Below, piece after piece: positions 15,748 through 25,013 of a stretch of DNA of 64,000 nucleotides; the first letter of the stretch is position 1, and every line of letters begins with the position of its first letter. The notes under the pieces are model-generated. The model had not been told where the DNA came from. It worked only from the letters and a program-made list of their open reading frames with translations, and made no database searches. The stretch is taken from assembly GCF_022898935.1 (NCBI RefSeq), contig NZ_JALIRP010000003.1, forward strand, positions 124,001-188,000, in the 5' to 3' direction. The stretch comes from Paenibacillus mangrovi. GTDB lineage: Bacteria; Bacillota; Bacilli; Paenibacillales; Paenibacillaceae. A program made the translations under genes and the position numbers.

Positions 15748-16653
15748 GTGAAAATGGTTAGGAATGAAGGAACAAGCGCGGAGATTCGCTTATTTGAGGG
15801 AGAAAAATGGCTTGTACTTACATCCATTCTTGGTTTTTTGCTATCGGCATTTTGTGGGCTTTGGGTTGTCGTGTTTGGGAAAGACGTGGCTCCAAGCGGC
15901 AACATTTTAAATGCATTTTCTTTTAACGCCGCGATTGGCATCTTTTTGCTATCCACTGCGGCCATTCTACCATATTCGGGACTGGGTAGGAAAAGCAAAG
16001 CTTTCATCCGCTATCCTTATATCGCTCTCACGCTGTACGCCTATGCGGCTGAAACCGTGCAAAATTTTCGGGGTGTGAATCCAAGGTTTGTCAGGGGAGG
16101 TTCTCCCTTCGACGTGGCGGTCGGCAGTATTTTCGCTTTCGTAGCTCTACTACTCATTCTCTTTTATCTGGTTCCGGCCATCGCATATTTCCGTTCCAAG
16201 GTTTACCGGATTCATCCAGAGCTTGTTACGGGGATTCGCTATGCGATGCTTGCCGTCATACTGTCGTTTGCCGCGGGAATATGGATTTCGACGAATCAGG
16301 GCCGGGTGGTAGGCCTTCACGGGAACATCATTTGGCTGCACGGCCTGGGATTTCATGCGCTTCAAGCCGTCCCGCTCGTCGCCTGGCTGGCGGTGCATTC
16401 CTCCCTTTCGAGGGCTTCCCGGATCCGGATGATTCATTTGACCGGTATAAGTTACATCCTGGGCTTGCTCGCAATCGGATGGCAGACGGTACTGGGCCAC
16501 GCTATTCTAGAATGGTCGCTCCTGCCGGTAGCAGCCGGCATCTGCTTCCTAATCTCGCTTTGCGCAGGTATTTTCGTGCTTCGCAATACGGAGGCGAACC
16601 GGATATTCAAGCACACGGCAACACCAGCCTCCCGGCGGACCGGCTCTATGTAA
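15748..16653 (+). CDS. Multi-spanning membrane protein of unknown function
   Basis: This 301-residue protein has about eight hydrophobic segments: near 25-45, 55-75, 85-105, 125-150, 165-185, 195-215, 228-248 and 255-275. Conserved-looking His and Trp residues (GLHGNIIWLHGLGFHALQ near 190-207) could bind a metal or heme. I do not recognise the family. The start is a GTG with GGAGGGGGAG 7 nt upstream. It stands alone and is followed by a terminator. Confidence 0.65.
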   Translation: MKMVRNEGTSAEIRLFEGEKWLVLTSILGFLLSAFCGLWVVVFGKDVAPSGNILNAFSFNAAIGIFLLSTAAILPYSGLGRKSKAFIRYPYIALTLYAYAAETVQNFRGVNPRFVRGGSPFDVAVGSIFAFVALLLILFYLVPAIAYFRSKVYRIHPELVTGIRYAMLAVILSFAAGIWISTNQGRVVGLHGNIIWLHGLGFHALQAVPLVAWLAVHSSLSRASRIRMIHLTGISYILGLLAIGWQTVLGHAILEWSLLPVAAGICFLISLCAGIFVLRNTEANRIFKHTATPASRRTGSM

Positions 16654-16757
16654 CCTCCAAAATCGGCCTTTTTATCCGGAAATGGAGTCGGGGTTCGGAT
16701 GCTTAGCTTGGTTCGAGCCTCTCGTCAATTTTAAATAAAGAATACAGTCGGTTATAA

Positions 16758-16798
16758 AAAACCTTGATCCATCAACATTTCTGATAGATCAAGGTTTT
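16758..16798. terminator. Bidirectional terminator
   Basis: The arms AAAACCTTGATC and GATCAAGGTTTT, extended by ATCA/TGAT after one mismatch, lie between convergent genes. Confidence 0.8.
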
Positions 16799-16841
16799 CA
16801 TTCTTTTCTCAATATTAGTGGTTAAATGAATTCTACCAGAA

Positions 16842-19196
16842 TTACCAGATTCCTACACGATTCTCTGGAGCAACATACATCGCATCTTCTGGAGTAATTC
16901 CATATGCTTTATAGAATTCCGGAAAGTTTGCTACAGTGCGATTCACACGAACTTTATTCGCAGAATGAGTGTCAATCGTTGTCAAATAAGAAGACATTTC
17001 TTTACTCATCGTTTGGCGCCAGATCGTTGCATAACCTTCGAAGTAAGCTTTATAGTCTGGGTTAGGTAATTGAGAAACAACTTGTAAGGAAGCTGCCATA
17101 CCACCAAGATCAGCAATATTCTCAGATATTGTGAGCTGGCCATTATTATATGCACCTGGCACTACTTCGAGCCCATCATAAAATGCGATGACCTCATTAC
17201 ATTTTTGCTCGAACTTCTTATAATCTGCAGCTGTCCACCAATCGACTGCATTACCATTCTCATCATAAGATGAACCTAGATTGTCAAATGCATGACTAAT
17301 CTCGTGTGCAATAACCATTCCAATAGCACCTAAGTTCGTTTCCTTCTTCGCATTGATGTCATAGAATGGAGCTTGCAAAATACCTGCCGGGAAAGTAATT
17401 TCATTATTTAGTGGATTGTAGAAAGCATTGACGGTATAGGCACTTATCCCCCACTTGCTCTTATCTACTGGTTTGCCTAATGACTTGTATGCTTCATCAG
17501 CAAAGGCCTTCGTAATAGCAATCGTATTATCGAATAAAGAACCACCATTTGCATAGGATTTGATTTGCACTTGATCAAGCGTTGTATCCCACTTATCAGG
17601 GTATCCAATTTTGATCGACATTTTCTCAAGCTTCTTGATTGCCTTTGCCTTTGTCGGCTCAGACATCCAGTCCAATGCTTGAATTCGTTTCTCGTAAGTA
17701 TCAATAAATTGATGAACCATATTTTCTACATCTTGCTTAGCTTCTTTGGAGAAGTATTTTTCAACGAATATTTGTTCCAAATAGCTGCTCATCGCACCTT
17801 GAGTCACAGCAAGAGCCAATTGCGCATCTGACTTGGAGCCTTCGATACCATACACTTGAGCTGCAAATTGATCTCCTGCTTGGCGGAATCCATCAGATAA
17901 CAATGCCCCTGCATTTCTCAATAGATCTGCTTTCATATATGACTTCAACGTATTTAAGTTAGAATCTTTAAGAACCTCAGCTGTCTTCTTTGTAAGACCA
18001 ACATCCATAACAATTACTTTATTGGTGTGATCAAGTTTAAACTCTTTCATGTATTTCCCCATGTCTACATTAGGGAATAATTCCAAAAATTCATTTACAG
18101 AATAAGGATTGTAAAAGTTTTTTACATTGTTCTGTCCCTGGATATCTAGAGTTGCCTTCGCAAGCTCTGATTCGAATGCATATACGGCTTCTGCTTGCTG
18201 CTTAGCAGACTGTTCATCAGCGCCGGACAATTTAAACAGGGTAGTCAAATACGTGGTATATGCTTGCTTTGTTTTCTCATCCCCTGATGTATAACTGTTT
18301 TTGTCCAGGCCTGTTCCGAGTCCAGAGTAATACAAAGCATTAACAGAACTATCCTTCGCGTCACCCATGATACCAAAAGATACTAACGATCCCATATGTG
18401 TTGCTTTATCGATCTCAAGGTTAGCATCGAACAATTCCGCCACCGTTGATGCCTTTTCAATCGAATCTAAATAAGGCTTGATGGGCTTTATTCCTTGCTT
18501 GTTACGTTCCGCCATATTAAGAGCAGACAGATAATAATCGGCAATTTTTTGCTCTTTAGAACCGGCAGGATTCTGCTGTTTCACAAGTTCATCCACAATC
18601 TGCTTTATACGTGCTTCGTTTGAAGTCATCAATTCATTGAATGCGCCGTTGCCCATCTCTCCTGCAGGGATCGTAGAACTGTTCAGCCATTTCTTATTAA
18701 CAAATTCGTAAAAGTCATCACGTGGATTCGTACCTTCAAGGGCAAAAATTCTTTTCGTAATCGTCTGCAATTGTTCTGCCGTTATATAATCTTTTACACC
18801 GAGTGTACCATCCGGATAGCCGCCAATCACACCTGCGTCTGTTAATGATACGAGTTCCTGCTTCGCCCATGCAGGTACATCTGTGAAGTTTGCACCTGCA
18901 TTTCCTACACGCAGATCATTGCCTTGTGGCTTAGGTAGATCAGAGAAAGCACGACTAATCATAATCAATGCTTCGATTCTTGATACATTCTGATTCTCAT
19001 TAATAACGCCCTTACCATAACCCTTCAGTATATCTTCACGCTTCACATTCGGATTATAGTCATCTACTACATCAAGTAGATAGTCTACTACCTCACCTCT
19101 TGTTACGTAAGGTGCTGCTTCCTTCGCCATAACCGAGATCGGCATTAACGAAAGGCATAGCAAAGTAGATAATAGTACTGCAATCATCTTTTTCAT
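16842..19196 (-). CDS. Exported M13 (neprilysin/PepO-like) metallopeptidase with SLH-like repeats
   Basis: This 784-residue precursor has a signal peptide (about 1-24, MKKMIAVLLSTLL... ending near VMAKEA). Two S-layer-homology-like repeats follow at about 29-85 and 106-152 (FTDVPAWAKQELVSLTDAG and GGYPDGTLG), and then an M13 peptidase from about 160 to the end. Zinc ligands are the two His of HEISH (631-635) and Glu692 in ENIADLGG. The C-terminal VRVNRTVANFPEF segment is typical of M13. The enzyme probably hangs on the cell wall through its SLH repeats and degrades peptides outside the cell. Most bacterial PepO proteins are cytoplasmic or membrane-anchored, so the SLH fusion is notable. No operon partner is seen. 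Confidence 0.9.
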   Translation of the reverse strand: MKKMIAVLLSTLLCLSLMPISVMAKEAAPYVTRGEVVDYLLDVVDDYNPNVKREDILKGYGKGVINENQNVSRIEALIMISRAFSDLPKPQGNDLRVGNAGANFTDVPAWAKQELVSLTDAGVIGGYPDGTLGVKDYITAEQLQTITKRIFALEGTNPRDDFYEFVNKKWLNSSTIPAGEMGNGAFNELMTSNEARIKQIVDELVKQQNPAGSKEQKIADYYLSALNMAERNKQGIKPIKPYLDSIEKASTVAELFDANLEIDKATHMGSLVSFGIMGDAKDSSVNALYYSGLGTGLDKNSYTSGDEKTKQAYTTYLTTLFKLSGADEQSAKQQAEAVYAFESELAKATLDIQGQNNVKNFYNPYSVNEFLELFPNVDMGKYMKEFKLDHTNKVIVMDVGLTKKTAEVLKDSNLNTLKSYMKADLLRNAGALLSDGFRQAGDQFAAQVYGIEGSKSDAQLALAVTQGAMSSYLEQIFVEKYFSKEAKQDVENMVHQFIDTYEKRIQALDWMSEPTKAKAIKKLEKMSIKIGYPDKWDTTLDQVQIKSYANGGSLFDNTIAITKAFADEAYKSLGKPVDKSKWGISAYTVNAFYNPLNNEITFPAGILQAPFYDINAKKETNLGAIGMVIAHEISHAFDNLGSSYDENGNAVDWWTAADYKKFEQKCNEVIAFYDGLEVVPGAYNNGQLTISENIADLGGMAASLQVVSQLPNPDYKAYFEGYATIWRQTMSKEMSSYLTTIDTHSANKVRVNRTVANFPEFYKAYGITPEDAMYVAPENRVGIW

Positions 19197-19286
19197 TTAA
19201 ATACAGCCTCTCCTTCAAATAAAAAATCTATGATTTAGCAAGTAAATAAGTAGAAGAGATTCGGATTTTATTATGAGAAAAATATG

Positions 19287-20585
19287 CTAAATCTTATACG
19301 CCTTCATCGCTTTACGAAGCTCTTTGAATGATGGACGCTTGCCGTACATCAGAACACCGGTACGGTAGATCTTCGCGGACAGCCAGCCGCATACCAGAAT
19401 GGCCACGATCAGAAGCGCCAGTGAGATGAGGATCTGCCATACTGGGATTTCGCCCATTCCGATCCGCACCAGCATAGAAGTCGGCGCTGTGAACGGGATA
19501 AAGCTCGTGATCTTGATCAGCATGCTTTCCGGCGTGTTGATGCTGAAAATACCGATGTAGAATGTCACAAGTCCGAGCATCGTAACGGGCATCACCGCTT
19601 GACCCAGCTCTTCGGTACGGCTGACCATGGAACCTACAGCAGCATAGAGCACCGCGAACAGGAAGTACCCAAAGATGTAGAACAGCAGTCCGTATACCAT
19701 CACTGCGATATTGATATCCGATGGACTGAGATGGAAATCCTTCAACATCTCCACATTGTTCGGCAGCATCAGGTTAGCACCAATAACGACGCCGAAGGCA
19801 GCGATTTGGGTGATACCCACCAGGAAGATCCCGATGATTTTACCGAACATTTGGCTCAGCGGCGATACGCTAGTAATGAGAATTTCCATAATGCGCGAGC
19901 TTTTCTCTGCTGTTATCTCAGCCGCGATCATATTGCCTGTCATCATATTGGAGGTGAAGAATAGAATCATCAAGAAGTACACGATCACGTAATTCATGAC
20001 TTTCTGGTTGTTGGCTTTCTCCTTGTCTCCACCCGCACTTGCTTTGGCATGATCGGAGATATCAAGCGAGCTGAACGATACCGGCTTATTCAGTGCGGCA
20101 ATTTGCTCTGCCGTCAGAGAATCCTTCGTAATCATCGTGGTTTTGATATTTTGCAATGCACCCTGCAGGTAGGCGTTCAGCCCTTGACTGATATCCCCTT
20201 TACCCGCGTAGACCACTTTCGGAAAAGATTTGTCAGCCGGATCTTCCTCAAATTTCAGGTATCCTTCCAGCTTGCCGTCCTTTACGTCTTGCTTGAGCTG
20301 ATCTTCATTGCTACCCTTCACAAAAGCAAAATCCTTCGCGCCAGAAGCCGCCGCATACTTCTCCAGCTCCGCCGCCGTTTCCTGCTGGCTTCCATACAGG
20401 AGACCGATTTGCTGCGCCTTCCCGTCATCCCCGCTGCTGAACTGCTTGATGATGTAAGGAAGATTCATGCCGATCGTAATCAGGATGGCCAGCACTAATG
20501 TCGTGACCAGAAAAGATTTTGTTTTAACTTTATTCTTAAAAGTAAATCCGATAATGGTTCCCAAACGATTATTCATGTGATTCAC
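19287..20585 (-). CDS. ABC transporter permease, NatB-like
   Basis: This 432-residue ABC-2 type permease has one N-terminal membrane segment (about 25-45), a large extracytoplasmic domain (about 46-195), and about five more segments (200-225, 245-270, 290-320, 335-355, 380-405). This is the NatB layout. NatAB in Bacillus exports sodium, but many homologues export peptides or other toxic compounds, so the substrate is not fixed. The start overlaps the end of the NatA-like ATPase gene by 17 bp, so the pair is coupled. It is the last gene of a five-gene minus-strand cassette. Confidence 0.8.
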   Translation of the reverse strand: MNHMNNRLGTIIGFTFKNKVKTKSFLVTTLVLAILITIGMNLPYIIKQFSSGDDGKAQQIGLLYGSQQETAAELEKYAAASGAKDFAFVKGSNEDQLKQDVKDGKLEGYLKFEEDPADKSFPKVVYAGKGDISQGLNAYLQGALQNIKTTMITKDSLTAEQIAALNKPVSFSSLDISDHAKASAGGDKEKANNQKVMNYVIVYFLMILFFTSNMMTGNMIAAEITAEKSSRIMEILITSVSPLSQMFGKIIGIFLVGITQIAAFGVVIGANLMLPNNVEMLKDFHLSPSDINIAVMVYGLLFYIFGYFLFAVLYAAVGSMVSRTEELGQAVMPVTMLGLVTFYIGIFSINTPESMLIKITSFIPFTAPTSMLVRIGMGEIPVWQILISLALLIVAILVCGWLSAKIYRTGVLMYGKRPSFKELRKAMKAYKI

Positions 20586-21471
20586 CCACCTCTTGAATGA
20601 AGATTTGGTTCAGCGTTGGCTCTTTGATTTCAAAGCGCTCGACCGTCGTTTCGGCCATAGCATGCTGTAGGATCAGCTGAGCTGTATCCGGTGTGCCGAT
20701 ATGGATATGATATCCGCGATCCACGCGCTCCACCGATTTGACTCCCGGAATGGACTCCAGGCGGTTCACTTGACCCTCCGTGTACAAAATCACTTCTTCG
20801 CGCGGATAGCGGCTCTTGATCTCTTTGATTTCCCCCTGCACTACCGTATTAGATCGGTCTAGGATCGTAATGCGGCGGCACAGCTCCTCGACATGCTCCA
20901 TGCGGTGGGTAGAGAACAAAATGCTCGTTCCATTATCCCGCAGCTCTTTGACCGTAGCCTTTAGCAGCTCCACATTGACCGGATCCAAGCCGCTGAAGGC
21001 TTCATCCAAAATCAAAATTTGTGGTTTGTGCACGATAGCGGCGATAAAGCCCATCTTCTGCTGGTTACCCTTGGACAGTTCTTCGATCCGCTTATCGTAA
21101 TATTCCGGTACTTCGAACCGGTCGAGCCAGTAACGCAGACTTTTGTCCGCATCCTGTTTGGACATGCCGCGAAGGCGAGCCAGATAAACGATCTGTTCAC
21201 TGATCTTCACCTTCGGATACAGCCCCCGTTCTTCAGGCAGATACCCCATGATCCGCGTCAGCTCGTTGTTGTAAGGCTTTCCATGGTAGCGGATGTCGCC
21301 TCCATCCGGGTAAATCAGTCCCAGCACCATCCGCATCGTCGTCGTTTTTCCGGCGCCGTTCGCACCCAAAAGTCCGTAAATTTCCCCCTGCTCCACTTGC
21401 AGTGAAATGTTGTTTACCGCTGTCTTTTCCCCATACTGCTTAAATACATGATCCAATTGCAACGATACCAT
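20569..21471 (-). CDS. ABC transporter ATP-binding protein, NatA-like
   Basis: This 300-residue ATPase has a Walker A (GLLGANGAGKTTT), a signature LSKGNQQ and a Walker B ILILDEAFSGLDP. A C-terminal extension of about 80 residues is typical of NatA/YhaQ-like proteins. I use the ATG at 21471 (ribosome site AAGGGGA, 6 nt). An upstream in-frame start would only read back through the previous gene. The stop of the YtrB-like gene is 2 bp away. Its partner is the NatB-like permease downstream. Confidence 0.85.
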   Translation of the reverse strand: MVSLQLDHVFKQYGEKTAVNNISLQVEQGEIYGLLGANGAGKTTTMRMVLGLIYPDGGDIRYHGKPYNNELTRIMGYLPEERGLYPKVKISEQIVYLARLRGMSKQDADKSLRYWLDRFEVPEYYDKRIEELSKGNQQKMGFIAAIVHKPQILILDEAFSGLDPVNVELLKATVKELRDNGTSILFSTHRMEHVEELCRRITILDRSNTVVQGEIKEIKSRYPREEVILYTEGQVNRLESIPGVKSVERVDRGYHIHIGTPDTAQLILQHAMAETTVERFEIKEPTLNQIFIQEVGESHE

Positions 21472-21473
21472 GT

Positions 21474-22388
21474 TTAATCCCCTTTCCCTGACTGCATTCC
21501 TGCAGGCAGATGGCCTTTTAACCATAGGCTTAATATTTCATCAAGCTCGAGCGTCCTGGTCTTCAAAACCGGTATTCCCGAGTCATGTAAAATCTGTTCC
21601 GTGTGTAGACAATCGGTTGTTATCATCCGTACGACCCCTTGAATCTCCTGCTGTACCTGGATGATGCCCGGCAAATCCTCGGCGAGATCGGTGCCGCCGC
21701 TGACCCAAATTTCCTTCCAGTTATCCATCAGGCTGTCTTTCTCCGCTATGCCGTGCAATTTACCGTGATGCAAGAGAAGGACGTAATCCGCCAGTCTTTT
21801 GACTTCATCGACGATATGGGTGGAGAGCAGTATCGTAGCCTCTCCTGATTCCATATAACTTCGCAGTTCATCGATCATCAGCTTCCAAGCGAAAGGATCC
21901 AGCCCTGAAGAGGGCTCATCTAGCAGCAGCAGCTTCGGTCTGGGTGCGAGTGCAGCGGATATCTCGTATTTGCGCCGCTCTCCCTTGGACATTTTCTTCA
22001 GCTTGATGTTCCGCGGAACCTTGAATTTCCCGAGCAGTTCTTCAAAATACATCTGATCCCACTCCGGATACCACTGTGCCCGGAACTCTGCAGCTTCCTC
22101 CGCGGTCAGATTATCCTCTTCACTGCAGGACTTCTCCGACACGAAGCCGATTTGGCAGCGGACATTGTGCGGAATTTCCTGCGGATAGTTTTTGCCGAAC
22201 CAGGAAATGCTGCCCCGATCGGGAAATACAATCTTCAGCATCATATGGATGAGAGTACTCTTACCAGAGCCGTTTTCTCCGATCAGTCCGATGACATAGC
22301 CCTTGGGCAACTTCAAATCAATGGGACCGATCATCTTATGCCGCATCTTTTTCTCAATACCGTTCATTTCTATGGCGACTTGCTCCAC
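21474..22388 (-). CDS. ABC transporter ATP-binding protein, YtrB-like
   Basis: This 304-residue ATPase has Walker A GENGSGKST, signature MSKGERRKYE and Walker B LLLLDEPSSGLDP. It lies directly behind a GntR gene (end to end), as in ytrAB-type cassettes, where such transporters respond to cell-wall antibiotics or help acetoin handling. It most likely works with the membrane protein at 22890-23609, while the NatA-like ATPase works with the NatB-like permease. Two ATPases and two permeases under one regulator is the layout seen here. Confidence 0.85.
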   Translation of the reverse strand: MEQVAIEMNGIEKKMRHKMIGPIDLKLPKGYVIGLIGENGSGKSTLIHMMLKIVFPDRGSISWFGKNYPQEIPHNVRCQIGFVSEKSCSEEDNLTAEEAAEFRAQWYPEWDQMYFEELLGKFKVPRNIKLKKMSKGERRKYEISAALAPRPKLLLLDEPSSGLDPFAWKLMIDELRSYMESGEATILLSTHIVDEVKRLADYVLLLHHGKLHGIAEKDSLMDNWKEIWVSGGTDLAEDLPGIIQVQQEIQGVVRMITTDCLHTEQILHDSGIPVLKTRTLELDEILSLWLKGHLPAGMQSGKGD

Positions 22389-22808
22389 TTATGCCTCACC
22401 TTCTCCCTTCTCCGAATGATATTTGCTGTGCAATATTTTTAAAAAGAGCTGCTTAAGCTCTTCCTCCTCACATTTGACGGATATGCCGACATCGACTGCT
22501 GAGCTCAGCGCCTCTTCCACCGCTTCCCGTTTGAATATTTCACGCTGTGAATCTCCGACCTTCGCGACAAATGTTCCAGTCCCCTGCTTCGTCCGCAGCA
22601 GTCCCTCGTTCTCGAGATCCTGATAGACCCTGCGAACGGTAATGACGCTGCAGTTTAATCCTCCGGCAAATTCTCTGATCGATGGCAATAGGATCCCCTC
22701 CTTGATTTGTCCACTGATGATCAGCGATCTTAATTGGGATTCGATCTGATGGTAAAGAGGTTCAGCGCTATTTTCATTCAGTTGTATTGGGATCCACACC
22801 TTTCGCAC
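22389..22808 (-). CDS. GntR-family repressor, YtrA subfamily
   Basis: This 139-residue protein has an N-terminal GntR winged helix (PLYHQIESQLRSLIISGQI, then SIREFAGGLNCSVITVRRVY) and a short dimerisation tail. That is the YtrA/YhcF subfamily, which lacks a ligand domain. Such proteins repress their own ABC operon and are released on cell-envelope stress by an unclear route. It is the second gene of the cassette. The palindromes at 23645-23722 in front of the first gene are its likely operators. Confidence 0.85.
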   Translation of the reverse strand: MRKVWIPIQLNENSAEPLYHQIESQLRSLIISGQIKEGILLPSIREFAGGLNCSVITVRRVYQDLENEGLLRTKQGTGTFVAKVGDSQREIFKREAVEEALSSAVDVGISVKCEEEELKQLFLKILHSKYHSEKGEGEA

Positions 22809-22889
22809 CTCACCTTTGCTTCTCGAACAGATTACCGCTTAAGCTGCGGCGGTTCTGTAAACGGGGAGCCCTTATTGTTATCTAAGTGG

Positions 22890-23609
22890 TTACACCAGAT
22901 CTCTGCTTCTGAGCTTGCGTAATGTTATTTTTGAAAAGATCGCTAGGCTTACAGCGGCCGCTACCAACGCCGTCCACATGATCGGAGACAGCAGACTCCA
23001 GCGGGTTGCGAGCTCGATCGTGTAAAGCAGCAGATTACCTCCGCATATTTTGATGCCTGCTGCCGCAACCACCGCCGCTGCAAACAGACTCAAGGTGGAT
23101 CTGAGGTACGCTTTGCCATGATTGGAAAATTCAAAATACATATATGGTCCTGACATCATCATGCCGTATCCGATCCATGTGAGCGCCAAGGCCAGATATC
23201 CTGATAATGACATTTCATTTCGCATTGGCTCTGCAATCCAGTACATCAGTCCGAAAAAAACAATTCCGTTGACCATAAAACCCAGGAAAATCTGCATCAG
23301 CCGGTAAGCGATCACAACATGATCTGAAATCGGCAGTGCCCTGAAGTAGGCTAGCATCCGTGTATAGGAATCCTCGCTTAAATATTTGAATGACCTTCTG
23401 CAGAAATAAAAGCCAAGCATGGGAATCAGCAGCAGAAATAAACCATCAATGACCGGACTCGCATAGCTTCTGTCTTCCAATTGCCCTTTAACCGCCATTC
23501 CAAGCGTAAAAGCCATATAAGCGGCATATACAAAGGTCCAAACAAAATATTTCTTCTCGCCCTTCAAGTCCTTCAGGATCATGGACCAGGCCCTCTTAGT
23601 GTTGCTCAA
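22890..23609 (-). CDS. ABC-2-like membrane protein of GntR cassette
   Basis: This 239-residue protein has six hydrophobic segments (about 22-42, 53-73, 100-125, 135-157, 170-190, 210-230). It has a cytoplasmic RxLPISDHVVIAYRLMQ stretch (about 90-105) of the kind found in YtrC/YhcI-like permeases. It is the first gene of the minus-strand cassette, about 80 bp before the GntR gene, and probably forms a transporter with the YtrB-like ATPase. The substrate is unknown. The promoter region in front of it carries three palindromes. Confidence 0.7.
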   Translation of the reverse strand: MSNTKRAWSMILKDLKGEKKYFVWTFVYAAYMAFTLGMAVKGQLEDRSYASPVIDGLFLLLIPMLGFYFCRRSFKYLSEDSYTRMLAYFRALPISDHVVIAYRLMQIFLGFMVNGIVFFGLMYWIAEPMRNEMSLSGYLALALTWIGYGMMMSGPYMYFEFSNHGKAYLRSTLSLFAAAVVAAAGIKICGGNLLLYTIELATRWSLLSPIMWTALVAAAVSLAIFSKITLRKLRSRDLV

Positions 23610-23644
23610 ACGGATCTCCCCCGCTCAATCTTGGTTATGTATTC

Positions 23645-23722
23645 AGGTGTGTATACACCTCGTCGGTGTGCTTACTGTGTATATCTTTATACACAGTATA
23701 TAGTGTGTCTATGGAAGACACA
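23645..23722 (-). promoter_or_regulatory. GntR/YtrA-type operator array
   Basis: There are three palindromes. AGGTGT-GTAT-ACACCT is at 23645-23660. ACTGTGTAT-N6-ATACACAGT is at 23674-23697, a perfect 9-6-9. TGTGTCT-ATGGA-AGACACA is at 23704-23722. All share TGTGT/ACACA arms and lie 35-115 bp upstream of the first gene of the cassette. The middle site is the strongest candidate for the GntR protein at 22389-22808. Confidence 0.65.
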
Positions 23723-23774
23723 ATAGGATTTAGCAAAATATTTTGGAAAATTTTATGATGACCCTCCTCGAAGC

Positions 23775-23812
23775 AAAAAAATGGCCCAGAACCCCTAAAC
23801 GGGCTCTGAACC
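23775..23812 (-). terminator. Rho-independent terminator
   Basis: On the minus strand a GGTTCAGAGCCC/GGGTTCTGGGCC hairpin (with G-U pairs) is followed by seven T residues. It lies 28 bp after the stop of the exported protein gene. Confidence 0.75.
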
Positions 23813-23839
23813 TTATCTACCAACGATCAGGCATGATGA

Positions 23840-24727
23840 TCAATACGCAAAAATCGTCGGATATCGGGTATAAAAATCAATCATGGTTTGTGCGACTTGC
23901 TCCTGTTCCTTAGGCACTTCAATCTCCAGCATCGTAAAAGAAGCGTTATCCTGCTCTATATCCTGATAAGCCGCCCCGTAAGTTTCATACGTTTCCGAAT
24001 CCTTTTGCAGCTTATACAGGGCCATGTGCTCATTCAGCAGCGTTCTACTCTTGAACACAGGCGTATCTCCGGCAAATCCCCGCTCTTCCGTCCACTGCTT
24101 TTTTTCCGGAAACAGTCTACCGATCTCGCCAATCGCACAGCCCATACAAGCACCAACATCTAGATAGGTCATATGTATGCCTTGATTCGCAGGATCCTGC
24201 ATTTCAATTTTAACCGAGCCATCCATACCTGTATCCGCTTGGGTAACCTCCCAATGACGCGGAGCCAGCATGAGATACCCATAATTGCTGCTCTCATTCA
24301 AAAAGTATGCTCCCCATCGTGTAATATCCGATTCAGGAAGGAAAGTATCTTGAAGTACCGGCAGTTCCTTATGTGGAAGATTGGATGGAATATACTCGCT
24401 GTAAAATTTACCGGATATACAGTATAGCGGAAGCTGTCTGATCCCTTCCTGGGATGACTGCTCCAGCTTGAGCACACCGCACTGTACTGCAGACTGCTTG
24501 CTAACACTCTCGGGATCATCTACATTTAAGCCTTGCTCTGAATCAGACGGCTTTCCGGCTCTAGGTGGCGCTTCGGTCTGATTTTGCTGGCCTGCTTCAT
24601 GTTGCTGATCTGCCGACATTTTTGCGGAAAGCGAGGTTGCAAACAGCAATGCCACGATAGCTACAACAGCCAAGACATACCGTCTGCTCTTCTGCCTCCC
24701 CTGTTTCCAAAAGCCGATACGTTTCAT
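23840..24727 (-). CDS. Exported or membrane-anchored protein of unknown function
   Basis: This 295-residue protein has a basic N-terminus and one hydrophobic segment (about 17-36) ending in SLSAKMSA, either a signal peptide or an uncleaved anchor. A polar, Gln/Glu-rich linker (about 38-80) precedes an extracytoplasmic domain. That domain contains four cysteines (near 82, 102, 193 and 196, the last two as CMGC) and segments such as YGYLMLAPRHWEV and GMDGSVKIEMQD. It resembles the DUF4850 type of Paenibacillus/Bacillus proteins, but I am not certain. It is a single-gene unit with its own terminator. Confidence 0.6.
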   Translation of the reverse strand: MKRIGFWKQGRQKSRRYVLAVVAIVALLFATSLSAKMSADQQHEAGQQNQTEAPPRAGKPSDSEQGLNVDDPESVSKQSAVQCGVLKLEQSSQEGIRQLPLYCISGKFYSEYIPSNLPHKELPVLQDTFLPESDITRWGAYFLNESSNYGYLMLAPRHWEVTQADTGMDGSVKIEMQDPANQGIHMTYLDVGACMGCAIGEIGRLFPEKKQWTEERGFAGDTPVFKSRTLLNEHMALYKLQKDSETYETYGAAYQDIEQDNASFTMLEIEVPKEQEQVAQTMIDFYTRYPTIFAY

Positions 24728-24963
24728 GTGGACCCCGGACCCTTCCAGCGATTTTGGTGTTCACCCTTATAATGTTAAGACGTAATTAGAAGCCACAAAG
24801 TTACCATTTATTTTTTGGCATCCCTTCATTTATACCCACATTTTAGGTCCAAGAACACGGAAATCGAGCAAAATGCTGTCTTTGCAATCCACTCCCTCTA
24901 AAATTGATTCGGCAGTCGCATGAACATCCGCCCAGATACTATTATGAATCATCGCATATAAAA

Positions 24964-25006
24964 AGACCTTTTCACTATGCCCAGTTGCAGACATCTGAAA
25001 AGGTCT
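24964..25006 (-). terminator. Terminator after ctaM
   Basis: The arms AGACCTTTTCA and TGAAAAGGTCT lie 7 bp past the ctaM stop. The T-run is short on the minus strand (TCTTTTTATATG). The 235 bp further left, up to the gene at 24727, hold no feature I can support. Confidence 0.7.
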
Positions 25007-25013
25007 CTTATGC

